DNA of 64,000 nucleotides. Source: Verrucomicrobiota bacterium (GTDB taxonomy: Bacteria; Verrucomicrobiota; Lentisphaeria; JABSQK01; JAJFLO01). Positions 29,901 to 37,553 of the stretch are shown in pieces. Below the pieces are notes generated by a model, which was not told the DNA's origin, ran no database searches, and saw nothing but the letters and a program-made list of their open reading frames with translations. The DNA is taken from positions 1-64,000 of the forward strand of contig JAJFLQ010000141.1 in the NCBI GenBank assembly GCA_021772615.1. Reading direction: 5' to 3'. Numbering within the stretch: the first letter of the stretch is position 1; each line of letters opens with the position of its first letter. A program made the translations under genes and the position numbers.

Positions 29901-32900
29901 CTACCCCGCCGTCAATCACACGAAACCGTATTGTCTCATCCGGGGCGCGCGACGGAGAGCGAACAGTCACACCGTTTGCATCGGTGATGTTAAAGTAATA
30001 GGTGATATCGACGCCGGCTGACTGTGCCGGAATCTCGGCGGCGAATGCTGTGCCGTCCGGGCTTGTCATCGGCATCTCGTGAAATGTGGCGCTGCCGTCG
30101 TTGTTCCATATCAACGTCGCCGTATCAATTCCTGCCGCCGATGTGATCGTCGCCATCACCGTAAACGGCCCGGTCGCAATTGTGCTTTCCAGCGGACTGT
30201 GATTCACGCTGATCACGTCCACGCCGACCCCAGCCAGCGAAACAGCCACTGTGGATTCGGCCGGATCATCGCTTGCGATGGAAACGGATCCGGCACTATC
30301 GGAGGTCGAATTCGGTGCAAACGTGACCTGGAAACTTATCGAACCGCCGGAATCGATAGTGACCGGTAAAACCGGTACAGACGCCACAGCGAACGCGGAA
30401 AAATCAGGTCCATGCGATGCTCCTCCAATGGTTCCGGACGCATCCGCGGCAACCGCGATGTCGGAAACCGTCAACGGGCCGTCGCCTGAATTACCAATGG
30501 ATACTGAGGCAACAGCGACCTGCCCGATGATCGTCGCCGGGAAGTCGATATTCCGGTCATCGATCGGGTCTATGGAATCCTGAACTGCGATCGTGCCATG
30601 CGGCGCCTCTATCTCCAGCGCCACGGCCACTGAAACGCTGAAGCCGGTGTCCGTGTTGGTCACGGTCAGCGCGGCGGGGTGTGTTCCGGGCGCGAGCGCA
30701 GCGGTATTGGCATTGGGCGCAATAGCAATGTCGACAGCGTCCCCGCCGGCAATGGCGCCTGATTGCGAATCGATCCAATCCTGCGCACTGTCCACATTCC
30801 ACGGAAACGCTGCCGACCCGAAATTCGCGACGGTCAAAACCATCGTCGCAGGGTCAAACGGGCCATCCGCCGGGCCGGTAATCACGGCAGGCGCCACACC
30901 AACGACGACAAGGTCGTCCGTCGCTACCACCATCTCTACCGGCACCTGCAGCGGGCTGTCCGGCGCCCCGCTCTCGATCACAAGTGTCCCCGCATCGTTA
31001 AGACCGGCGGCAAGGCCGTTGCCGGACACGGATACAGTCAGGTTCACGTCGCCGCCGGTACCAAGGGAACCAAATCTCGGCGCCACATCGACCCAGGACA
31101 AACCCGCCAGCGCGAGCGCGCCGGCCGCGTTCAGCCGCCCGCCGGTCAATACCGGCGTGGGCCCATCGGTACGCAACGCAGCGACGGGATCGACACTGTC
31201 CAGAATCCAACTTTTCAATTCCAGGGGATCCGGCGCAAGCACGCCCGTCGTGTCATCCGCAGGAATAAGATTGGCAAGTATCAGCGCCGCGACACCTGTG
31301 ACATGCGGTGACGCCATCGATGTGCCGTTGAAAAATGAATACGTATCCCCTGGCGTCGTACTCAGAATATCCTCGCCGGGCGCGCCGAGGTCCACTGACG
31401 TGAGCCCGAAATGGCTGAAGCTTGCCTTGTCGTCGCGATTGTTTGTCGCCGCAACCGAGATGATTGTCGGTGACGAAAATGACGCCAGAAAAAACGGTGT
31501 CGCATCATTGTCAGCCGAATCGTTTCCTGCAGCAGCAACAAACAACTGCCCGGCAGCACCGGCAGCGTCGATCGCGGCCTGCAGCGCCTGGCTGGACCCG
31601 CCGCCGCCCCACGAGTTGTTGGTGATATGCGCACCGTTTGCAACGGCGTATTCGATTGCCGAAATCGCGTCTACATTGTCTCCCGAGCCATCGTCATCCA
31701 GAAACTTGAGGGCCATAATACGCACGGAATGGTTTACACCGGCAACACCGATACCGTTGCCGCCAACAGCACCGATGGTGCCGGAGACATGCGTGCCGTG
31801 CCCGGTACCATCAAACGGATCACCGTTGGTCGGTACGCCGTTGCCGCCTGTCCAGCGCGCGCCGTGGATATCGTCCACGATGCCGTTGTTGTCGTCATCA
31901 ACACCGGATGCACCGTTAAACTCCACATCGTTCACCCAGACATTCGCCGCGAGATCTTCGTGATTGTAGTCGATACCTGTATCAATGACCCCGACGACGA
32001 TATGACTGCCGCCACGTTGCTGCATCCATGCCTCGGGAGCATCGATGTCGGCGTCGACAACACCGTCTTCGCCGTCGATCGTTTGGCCGACATTGTGCAG
32101 GCCCCACAATTCATCAAACCGCGGATCGTTGGAGAAGTCCACGGCACGATACGTATAATTCGGCTCGGCATAGGCGACGTCGGGGCGCTGCGCGTACGAC
32201 GCTGCCAGTTCGGCCGCGGACACGCCGGCGGGTACCTTGACCACGTCGGCATCAATAATTGAGAAGGAATGGAGCCGATCGGCGCCCACAGCGCCGTGGA
32301 CGGCGGCGCGTGCGCCGGACGCCGTCCCGGCATGAAATCCGACCACGATGGTTTCCGTGTCGTGCGGGCGGCTCCAATCCGCGATATGCGCATTTGATGC
32401 TGACTGAGATGTGCTCTCGCCGGCCGAGGCCTCCGCAACCCGCTGCTCACTGAGCGTCCAGCTGGTTGGCCAGGTGCCGTCGTTCTGCAACACAAGCGTT
32501 CGCTGTGCTTCACCGTCAGGCGGCACACGAATGCGCAGTCGCTCCGGAGTTGCGGTGAGATGCGGAATACCCTGGACGGAAAAATGGTGACCGTCGCCTG
32601 ACGGCGGATGCCGCGCCTCAATGCCTGTATCGTCCACCGCGCGGATGACATACACGACGTCGTCGCCCTGGCTGAGAACGGGAATCTGGGCATTGAACGC
32701 GCCATCCCCACTGTTTGTCATCGGCACGACCACGACTGCACCGGCGTTAACGGCCCAGTGCAGGTCTACCGATGCCAGCGGTCGCGTCGCGGTGACGTCG
32801 GCAACGATGTCGAAAGGTCCGTGGGTGCTGGTATCGGCGAGCGGTTCATGAGCGATTGCGATCTCGACGCCGGTGACGATGACGTCGTCGACCAGCCATC

Positions 32901-35900
32901 CGGTGAATGCGTTATCAATCCCGTCGACGGTATCGAATTCGAATTCGAGCGCGACCACGGACCCCGCGAAATCCGCCAGATCGATACCGTCCACGACACG
33001 CCACGATGCCGACGTATCCGTACTTTGGAACAGCTCTGTTCGCTCACCGAGTGGCGTACGGACATATACTTTACGCGTATCCCACACACTACCGCCCCCC
33101 TCGGTCTCCTCCCAACTCAGGAACGAGAGCGTCGGCGAAAACGCCGGGGTCAGAAAATACCGCGAAAGCAGGCTGCCTTTGTTCACCGCTCCCGTTTCAT
33201 ACGTACACGCTCCATCAAGCCCGTAGTGCCACGCATGATTCCCGGAATTTGGCAACACGCAGCTCGTGCCTGCATCGATGTCATGCCACAAACCGGACGC
33301 GTCCCAACCGCTCGAGCCGGTCTCGAAGTCTTCGACGAATCCGGCATCCTTACTCACCACTTCGAGGATGATTTCACGCGATTGGACTACATTGTCTTGT
33401 GTATTGACGACAGTAAGCAGCGCATGGTGGGTTGCCGCGGGCAACATGGTTACCTGATCATTGAACTCCAGTGTCAACTGCACGGAGGCGCCTGCCTCCA
33501 AACTGCCCGCCTGCAGCGAGCCTGCGGCAAATCCGATCCATGGGATATCGAGTGACGCGCTCCAGGTTAAGACTGCGCTACCCACATTAGACAGTGTTAC
33601 CGGTACAACGCCGCTGGTGACCAGGCCGTCCTGCTCAACGGCCACGTGCTGACCGACAATCCGCGGCGTGATCGTCAGATCATCGACGGATACGACGATA
33701 CCGACATCTATGGCAGCCGGGCAAGACAAGCCGGTGCACGTCACAGTCAGCACGCCGGCATCTTCAAAGCCGTCCTGCAGCGCCGTGGCGTCGAAAATCA
33801 CATCCAGATCGACCGACTCACCGGGCGCCAGTGTGCCGGCATGCGGTGCGGATACGTCGATCCATGGCAGCTCGCGCGAATACAGGATGGCAAGGCCGGA
33901 TTCGAGCTTCGCCTCGTTGAACAGAATCTGTAAACCGGTGTCGACGTCGCGTTGGATGCCTACCGTTGCTCCGCCTCCGGCCTCGCTGCTGGGGTCGGCA
34001 TAGAGCATCAGTATATCATGGGTCGCCTCGTAAAGTTGTACCTGGAACGTGACGGTGTCGTTGGAATTGCCGAAGTGACTTACGCCGGCCCATTGCAGCA
34101 CGACAACACGATCGGGTGCGTCGCCGACGACCTCCATGAAAACATCGCCCTGATCTTCAGGGTTCATGTCATCCCAATACGGCGCAATAAAACGGGTAAT
34201 GCCGGATGGCGTGAGACCCGGTATAGGCGTGTTCAATACATCCATCTCGTCATCCTCGAAGAACACCACACCGTTCGAATCGACGGCGAGCTGGCTGAAG
34301 CTGTCACCGTAGAAGTCGAATGCAAATGGTATGTCCAGGGGAAAAACTGCGGAGTCGTCGGTGAGATCCAGACGGGTGCCGGAATTCTCGATTTCGATCC
34401 AGTCGAACGCCGGTCCGCTGGGAGAATTGGTGTCGATCCAGAAATAACCGCCGTCATCGGGCCCACCCTGATCGAGCGCAGCCGGCGCCCCCACGGATCG
34501 GCTTTCGGCAATCTCCCAGTCGAGCGGAACAAGACCATGGTTGCTGATTGTCAGGCCATTCGGCATCGTGCGGATCTCGCCGGGCCTGAGTCCCTGGGCC
34601 AATGAGGCATTCGCGACGACAGATAATTCAGGCACACCGACCGAAAATCGGTGAACGGCTCCGGGAGCGCCGACCGGCGCTGTAGCAACATGGCCTGCGT
34701 GATCGGTAGCCCCTATGTAGTATTCGATTTCTGCCGGACCTGGCTGAGCCGGTATTTCGGCACACCATTGGCCACCGGCGACCTGCTGCATTAATTTCTG
34801 TGAGAACGCCTGCGCACCGGACAACCTGTAAAAGAGACGCAGACTGTTGATATCCAGGCTGTCAGTGGCAGAGATATCGGCACAGACGTCATAGCCCGAC
34901 ACTATGTCGTTGGTGTCCGGCAGCGGGTTGTGATCGATCTGGACAAAAGCTGTAGCGGTCAAGGTCACGGTAGTCGCAGCGGATTGACCCGATGCCGTAT
35001 CGGTCGCCGACAAGATCGCGGCCTCAACGACACCGTCGTTGAAGCCGGTTGCGTCGATCGTGACCTCGATGCTAACCGACTCTCCCGCTGCGAGACTGCC
35101 ACTGGACGGCAGCGATGAAATCCACGGGATCTCCGCCGCAGCCAGAGCCTGGGCTGCATTCAACCGGCCACCGCTCGCTACAGGCCGGCTGCCGTCCACG
35201 CGAAACGCATCAATCGGGTCGATGCCGTCGAGGATCCACTGTTTGATTTCCAACGGCTCTATCAACACCGGGTCCAGATGGTCGCTGTGCGGAATCGGCC
35301 CGTACATGTACGCAATGAGCAGCGCAGCGACGCCGGCAACGTGCGGTGTTGCCATCGACGTGCCGCTTAGTGACGAATACCCGCCGTTTCGCACGGTACT
35401 GAGAATGCCCGAACCGGGCGCAGCGATGTCGACACTGACACGTCCCCAGTTGCTGAATCCGGATCGACCGTCGCTACGGGTGCTGGAGGCTACCGAAATG
35501 ATCGTGGGCGAGTCGAAACTGGAAGGGTAATGTGGCTCTTCATCGGTATCCCTACTGTCGTTACCGGCTGAGGCCACGAACAGTATTCCGGTGTTTCCGG
35601 CCGCCTCAATCACATCCTTTAATGCCTGGCTGAAGCCGCCGCCGCCCCATGAGTTGCTGGTAAGATGCGCGCCGTGGTCGATTGCATATTCGACCGCAGC
35701 GATCGCATCCACGATGAACCCCGTACCGGTGCTGTCGAGAAACTTCAACGCCATGAGGCTGACGGAATGATTGATGCCTGCAACGCCGGCGCCGTTGTTG
35801 CCTACGGCGCCGATGGTACCGGCAACATGCGTGCCATGATTCTTGTCGTCCATCGGATCGCCGCCAGTGGGGCTGCCGTCGCCATCCGTCCAACGTGCGC

Positions 35901-36669
35901 CGTGAATATCGTCCACAATGCCGTTTCCGTCATCGTCAACGCCGGGTTGCCCGTGCAACTCGGCATTGTTCGTCCACATATTGGCAACCAGATCCGGGTG
36001 ATGATAATCGATACCGGTGTCGATAACGCCGACAACGATATTGCGGTCGCCGGTCGTCGCATCCCATGCTTCAACTGCGTCGATATCCGCATCTACGACG
36101 CCCCCGTCCTGACCGGTGTTGTTCAGACCCCAAAGCTCGTCGAAGCGGGCGTCGTCCGGCACGGCATTCATGCGGAGAATATAGTTGGGCTCGACATAAA
36201 CGACGTCCGACAGGGCCTCATATGCTGCCGCAACAGCCTTGATATCGGCGGCACCGGAACATCGCACGACGTCGATGGGCGCATGCCGGTAGGAACACAA
36301 CGGATCGACACCGAGTTCATCATGAATAGCGCCGCATTGCGCCGGAGTCGTACCTTCGGTGAAGCGAATCAGCAGAATATCGGGATCGTGCGCCCTACCC
36401 CAGTCCACGGTCGGCCGGAGCGGCGAGTCTACTGGTGCGCGTTGCTGAAATGACAGGGAGGGGCGCCGTTCACGAATCCGCCAGACGACCGGCGCAGCGC
36501 CGGAGTTGGTGAGTATCAGCGTCGTAGCAGCCTGTTGTCCGGGTTGCAGTTCAAACGCAAGGTCCGCCGCGGAAAGTGTCAATTGTCCCGTGCAGATCGA
36601 CGTGGCTGCCAACCAGCAGCACATCGAGAGCAACAGACACACGGGGGTGATGCGAAGATAGTTTATCAT
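23923..36669 (-). CDS. Giant secreted protein with two subtilisin (S8) protease domains and dockerin tail
   Basis: This 4248-residue protein has a signal peptide (CLLLSMCCWLAATSICTG). It carries two full S8 units. Unit 1 has Asp near 216 (VIDTGID), His near 276 (HGTHVAG) and Ser near 435 (GTSMATPHVAG); unit 2 has the same residues near 1562, 1626 and 1781. Each unit is preceded by an I9/fervidolysin-like prodomain ending DV(V/A)Y(V/A)EPNY and followed by a jelly-roll domain (LSWE(E/Q)TEGG). A right-handed beta-helix follows (27.1-28.2 kb, GCTLRAAIMEAN, ending in a choice-of-anchor Q-like segment). The rest is HYR repeats, TSP3-like calcium repeats, LamG, CARDB and a dockerin. Both catalytic triads look intact, so extracellular proteolysis is likely. 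No good Shine-Dalgarno sequence is seen. Confidence 0.94.
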   Translation of the reverse strand: MINYLRITPVCLLLSMCCWLAATSICTGQLTLSAADLAFELQPGQQAATTLILTNSGAAPVVWRIRERRPSLSFQQRAPVDSPLRPTVDWGRAHDPDILLIRFTEGTTPAQCGAIHDELGVDPLCSYRHAPIDVVRCSGAADIKAVAAAYEALSDVVYVEPNYILRMNAVPDDARFDELWGLNNTGQDGGVVDADIDAVEAWDATTGDRNIVVGVIDTGIDYHHPDLVANMWTNNAELHGQPGVDDDGNGIVDDIHGARWTDGDGSPTGGDPMDDKNHGTHVAGTIGAVGNNGAGVAGINHSVSLMALKFLDSTGTGFIVDAIAAVEYAIDHGAHLTSNSWGGGGFSQALKDVIEAAGNTGILFVASAGNDSRDTDEEPHYPSSFDSPTIISVASSTRSDGRSGFSNWGRVSVDIAAPGSGILSTVRNGGYSSLSGTSMATPHVAGVAALLIAYMYGPIPHSDHLDPVLIEPLEIKQWILDGIDPIDAFRVDGSRPVASGGRLNAAQALAAAEIPWISSLPSSGSLAAGESVSIEVTIDATGFNDGVVEAAILSATDTASGQSAATTVTLTATAFVQIDHNPLPDTNDIVSGYDVCADISATDSLDINSLRLFYRLSGAQAFSQKLMQQVAGGQWCAEIPAQPGPAEIEYYIGATDHAGHVATAPVGAPGAVHRFSVGVPELSVVANASLAQGLRPGEIRTMPNGLTISNHGLVPLDWEIAESRSVGAPAALDQGGPDDGGYFWIDTNSPSGPAFDWIEIENSGTRLDLTDDSAVFPLDIPFAFDFYGDSFSQLAVDSNGVVFFEDDEMDVLNTPIPGLTPSGITRFIAPYWDDMNPEDQGDVFMEVVGDAPDRVVVLQWAGVSHFGNSNDTVTFQVQLYEATHDILMLYADPSSEAGGGATVGIQRDVDTGLQILFNEAKLESGLAILYSRELPWIDVSAPHAGTLAPGESVDLDVIFDATALQDGFEDAGVLTVTCTGLSCPAAIDVGIVVSVDDLTITPRIVGQHVAVEQDGLVTSGVVPVTLSNVGSAVLTWSASLDIPWIGFAAGSLQAGSLEAGASVQLTLEFNDQVTMLPAATHHALLTVVNTQDNVVQSREIILEVVSKDAGFVEDFETGSSGWDASGLWHDIDAGTSCVLPNSGNHAWHYGLDGACTYETGAVNKGSLLSRYFLTPAFSPTLSFLSWEETEGGGSVWDTRKVYVRTPLGERTELFQSTDTSASWRVVDGIDLADFAGSVVALEFEFDTVDGIDNAFTGWLVDDVIVTGVEIAIAHEPLADTSTHGPFDIVADVTATRPLASVDLHWAVNAGAVVVVPMTNSGDGAFNAQIPVLSQGDDVVYVIRAVDDTGIEARHPPSGDGHHFSVQGIPHLTATPERLRIRVPPDGEAQRTLVLQNDGTWPTSWTLSEQRVAEASAGESTSQSASNAHIADWSRPHDTETIVVGFHAGTASGARAAVHGAVGADRLHSFSIIDADVVKVPAGVSAAELAASYAQRPDVAYAEPNYTYRAVDFSNDPRFDELWGLHNVGQTIDGEDGVVDADIDAPEAWMQQRGGSHIVVGVIDTGIDYNHEDLAANVWVNDVEFNGASGVDDDNNGIVDDIHGARWTGGNGVPTNGDPFDGTGHGTHVSGTIGAVGGNGIGVAGVNHSVRIMALKFLDDDGSGDNVDAISAIEYAVANGAHITNNSWGGGGSSQALQAAIDAAGAAGQLFVAAAGNDSADNDATPFFLASFSSPTIISVAATNNRDDKASFSHFGLTSVDLGAPGEDILSTTPGDTYSFFNGTSMASPHVTGVAALILANLIPADDTTGVLAPDPLELKSWILDSVDPVAALRTDGPTPVLTGGRLNAAGALALAGLSWVDVAPRFGSLGTGGDVNLTVSVSGNGLAAGLNDAGTLVIESGAPDSPLQVPVEMVVATDDLVVVGVAPAVITGPADGPFDPATMVLTVANFGSAAFPWNVDSAQDWIDSQSGAIAGGDAVDIAIAPNANTAALAPGTHPAALTVTNTDTGFSVSVAVALEIEAPHGTIAVQDSIDPIDDRNIDFPATIIGQVAVASVSIGNSGDGPLTVSDIAVAADASGTIGGASHGPDFSAFAVASVPVLPVTIDSGGSISFQVTFAPNSTSDSAGSVSIASDDPAESTVAVSLAGVGVDVISVNHSPLESTIATGPFTVMATITSAAGIDTATLIWNNDGSATFHEMPMTSPDGTAFAAEIPAQSAGVDITYYFNITDANGVTVRSPSRAPDETIRFRVIDGGVGLVADAESDNGNWTPTGLWHVSDDMTLCGDPNATASAWYYGQDETCSYDTGATTSGILASPFFQMPALSPTLTFLSWEQTEGGTEEWDTRRVFVTTLHGDRHEIFRSRFNDAAWRTVGPLDLVAFSGAIVSLEFEFDSVDALDNAFGGWFVDDIAVIGAAIAITHNPLLDTFETGPFTVAADIIAVAPITDVTVAWSVDDGPVQTSPMSWSGGNTFTGAIPEQNSGAIISYLIRAEDDMGNVVVHPQSDAAMHHEFEIFAAPIDDDAYEENDHFAAAFHPGAAWRSIPLSALSGTGVLNDADWYRFDVQSSRLRVDVSPQPPGAVIELFDHAGALVAPMSSDHDNNTFTGHWATASGDYRLLIIGPVGSSYDLVWQDFEPPEIVACANDRTIAGDCTAELPDLTSEVVPTDPVDSLVDLSITQNPGFGDAAGFGDHKIDLTVTNTLGGEATCTATVIVIDTTAPEIVVCPPDRIVVIDVPASFPAPVLAAEVSATDNCDTASTILQQPVAGTPLGPGGHALTLTVADDFGNEAHCVVAVSVVVHAGSFTVSSFADAADANPGDGLCDDGAGGCTLRAAIMEANALPGEDTIVLSSGTYALMAPGAGEDEGVTGDLDILGDTVLIGEGPNATTIDGSGIDRVIHVDGVRCRLEGLTITGGAASLGGGLFNNSTAQVTIENCHITGNMATSDGGGINNFDMSCELMILTSVIADNMSGAGGGGISNDGFCMITDSVLAANEAIIGGGVLSGVFFPETLDIVRCEIRGNSATDEGGGIYNAAVLSIENSTVTGNTAGTDGGGIFMLLATESASVTHCTITDNTAVGDGGGILDDFNPIILGHTIVAGNAAFAVVDIGNDVDTLGFNLVGNSTDATGFGANDLLDIAPLLGPLQDNGGPTQTRALSSGSPAIDAGDPAFAGTPQVDQRGALRVQGIAIDIGAFESLCNNASPPEIVACAPDQTIALSDVCTGGIPDLTDGLVATDDCDMALTVSQSPVPGAAIPPGTAVVTVTVADSAGNNATCTASLQAIDVLPPEITTCPTGVTLVIDANCEVVIPDLVALAGASDNCDTELTVTQIPAADAIISQPPSDLIVEIEAGDNAGNTATCVAMVSFIGSGPDFDSCPDDIVAHIGAGEMATTVFWDPPVASDNCGAPDVSSNADPGDSFSLGSTVVMYSAVDDNGNTADCAFTILVVSPTSDADNDDLLDEFELQFGLDPLQSDSDGNGTADSDEDPDNDNLSNLDEQIFSSHPFNWDSDGDGMYDFYEAVSALNLAADDRNGDRDGDGLSNIDEYFGIDGESPFVDDITGGTIASPVPNRAVRNPADSTGPSFSHGDSLDALRGDTDFDGLVDLFEFVNFVSGELDPVRADGDGDGVDDPDEDPDADNLTNLDEQAIGTSPIQLDSDDDFLSDGDEVLAFQSDPLSPDTDDDGHDDGSEVAQAFDPLDSLSKADLRNLVLTSNGSGSTAFAAIAFAPKHSLVSWTVAAWVRTADADGGVILKRGVPSGDDPGIIVSNYELAVDAVGGLVARFHSNLGIEISITGPFIADDNWHHVGATYDQPANAFILYVDGVAAASTATALVPAQAAGDVRVFGGWGGDMALAGAVDDVRIYDHPFAAVAFEQFAPSCGIGSLTGTEPGLVVGLRFDDDQAAMNGRGAEDFTERNDFAFAAIPASPDVAFLEDLTVPLADIIAPVITQCPDDVTVTTTVGVPAVVPDLLGSLVASDACSSALVVTQQPPVGAGIAGSTAAVIVSAADAAGNVSTCNVTVTVDQADRPDLAGRTFVVSPDHVLLGQTTISYSIKNNGPGDAGAFISSLVMSVDAVIGNEDDTLLATVGITGIAAGSFEEGTFSPQLNTADLFSRALADDPPGPALGQVSANVFTIGMVVDIHDDVAESNETNNANTGLGVDQDDVTYFPWDMNPTDGALTPTDVIFVINRLGDAPSGNNALADVDGNGAITPTDAISVINRLGLLRNDAVIEVVPAESEDDSVDGR

Positions 36670-36690
36670 GCTGAATCACAAAGGAATTTC

Positions 36691-36773
36691 GTTGGAGTTC
36701 ACGATTTATCGTGGGTTTCACGCAATACCGCCCCGTCCACGTGGGGATAGCGCAAGCACACTAAAGCTCCAAC
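36691..36773. repeat. MITE-like repeat, copy 1 (ends GTTGGAG / CTCCAAC)
   Basis: The 83-bp element is bounded by GTTGGAG and CTCCAAC. Shared interior blocks are GGGTTTCACG and ATAGCGCAAGCAC. It matches, in reverse orientation, the element at 54976-55063. It lies only 21 bases upstream of the start codon of the double-subtilisin gene, so it would be in its leader or promoter. It contains no ORF. Confidence 0.7.
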
Positions 36774-37337
36774 AGACCGTCAACGACGTTCGCATTTCAT
36801 TTCGCGCCAAAAATCCTTACCCTATCCACACCCGGCAGTATCCCTAGACATGTATACGTACGCTACGCAGGAATCTTACCCGCACGACCCTAAAATTTGT
36901 GGTGCGACAACGAAGATTTCGATAAACAGGCGGTGTCGAACCTGCCATTGAGCGCGCGCGCAATGGTGCCGTTACGTATCTTGCGAACGTTGAATACAAT
37001 AGTCCGAAACAGGATAAATGGTATAGAACAGGTTCGGCCACGCAAGCAAGAATAAGGCGGTCGGATTCGCCGCACGGCCCGATGTTCGTGAGCGCTCGAG
37101 GCAATGTCGGTTATGCAGGATATGGACCTGCGCGCCAATAAGACCCGTATTCCAAACAAGGGTTGGGATAGGAAGTCTCAAACTCCAGGCACCGAAGAGC
37201 ACCGGGATAACACATCTAAAGCTGTGAACCAACGAATGCGACGCCAAATCGTTCTTGGCTATACGGCTTTTTGGGGAGCATGAGCTTTGACAACAATTGT
37301 CGAGCCGCTCAAGCGTCGCGCCTTGATACGCGGACAG

Positions 37338-37379
37338 GATGTATTGGAGGGTAGCGGCCTCTGCGACCGTACGCCGCGA
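37338..37379. repeat. GGTCGCAG-type hairpin repeat, copy A
   Basis: GATGTATTGGAGGGTAGCGG is followed by CCTCTGCGACCG and ACGCCGCGAC. The left arm is mutated relative to copies B and D, so its hairpin is weaker. Confidence 0.6.
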
Positions 37380-37413
37380 CCCAAAATTGAAGTGCACGCA
37401 CAAAAAAAGACAA

Positions 37414-37490
37414 GATGTATTGGAGGGTCGCAGTCCTCTGCGACCGCACCCGGCGACGCAATTCGGACACAGAGGACTGTGTCCCTCCAG
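37414..37490. repeat. GGTCGCAG-type repeat copy B with facing GGACACAG hairpin
   Basis: Copy B has arms GGTCGCAG (37426-37433) and CTGCGACC (37438-37445) around TCCT. A second hairpin, GGACACAG (37465-37472) and CTGTGTCC (37477-37484), encloses AGGA. The pair is framed by TGGAGGG and CCCTCCA in opposite orientation, so the whole resembles a miniature element with inverted ends. Confidence 0.7.
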
Positions 37491-37553
37491 CAAAGTCAGC
37501 AATATCCGGTTCGTGACGGTGCTCGCCCCTGAAGAAGGCGACACCTAGCAGCC

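Larger units (their letters stand above)
36774..37553. other. Non-coding gap carrying a cluster of hairpin repeats
   Basis: No ORF in this ~780-bp gap has a credible start, composition or family. The right half (37338-37490) holds two full GGTCGCAG-type repeats and one related hairpin. The left half shows nothing I recognise. Small ORFs over the repeats are repeat-encoded and not called as genes. Confidence 0.5.

Noticed and set aside
37414-37490. CRISPR array
   Set aside because: The repeats are few, irregularly spaced, palindromic and without uniform spacers or cas genes.
36844-37544. Minus-strand ORFs such as the 190-codon frame at 36972-37544
   Set aside because: There is no family motif and no ribosome site, and the frame runs over the hairpin repeats.
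37287-37548. Small ORFs over the hairpin cluster
   Set aside because: Their peptides (SPLRPH-like) simply translate the repeat, which also occurs at 55 kb in the other orientation.
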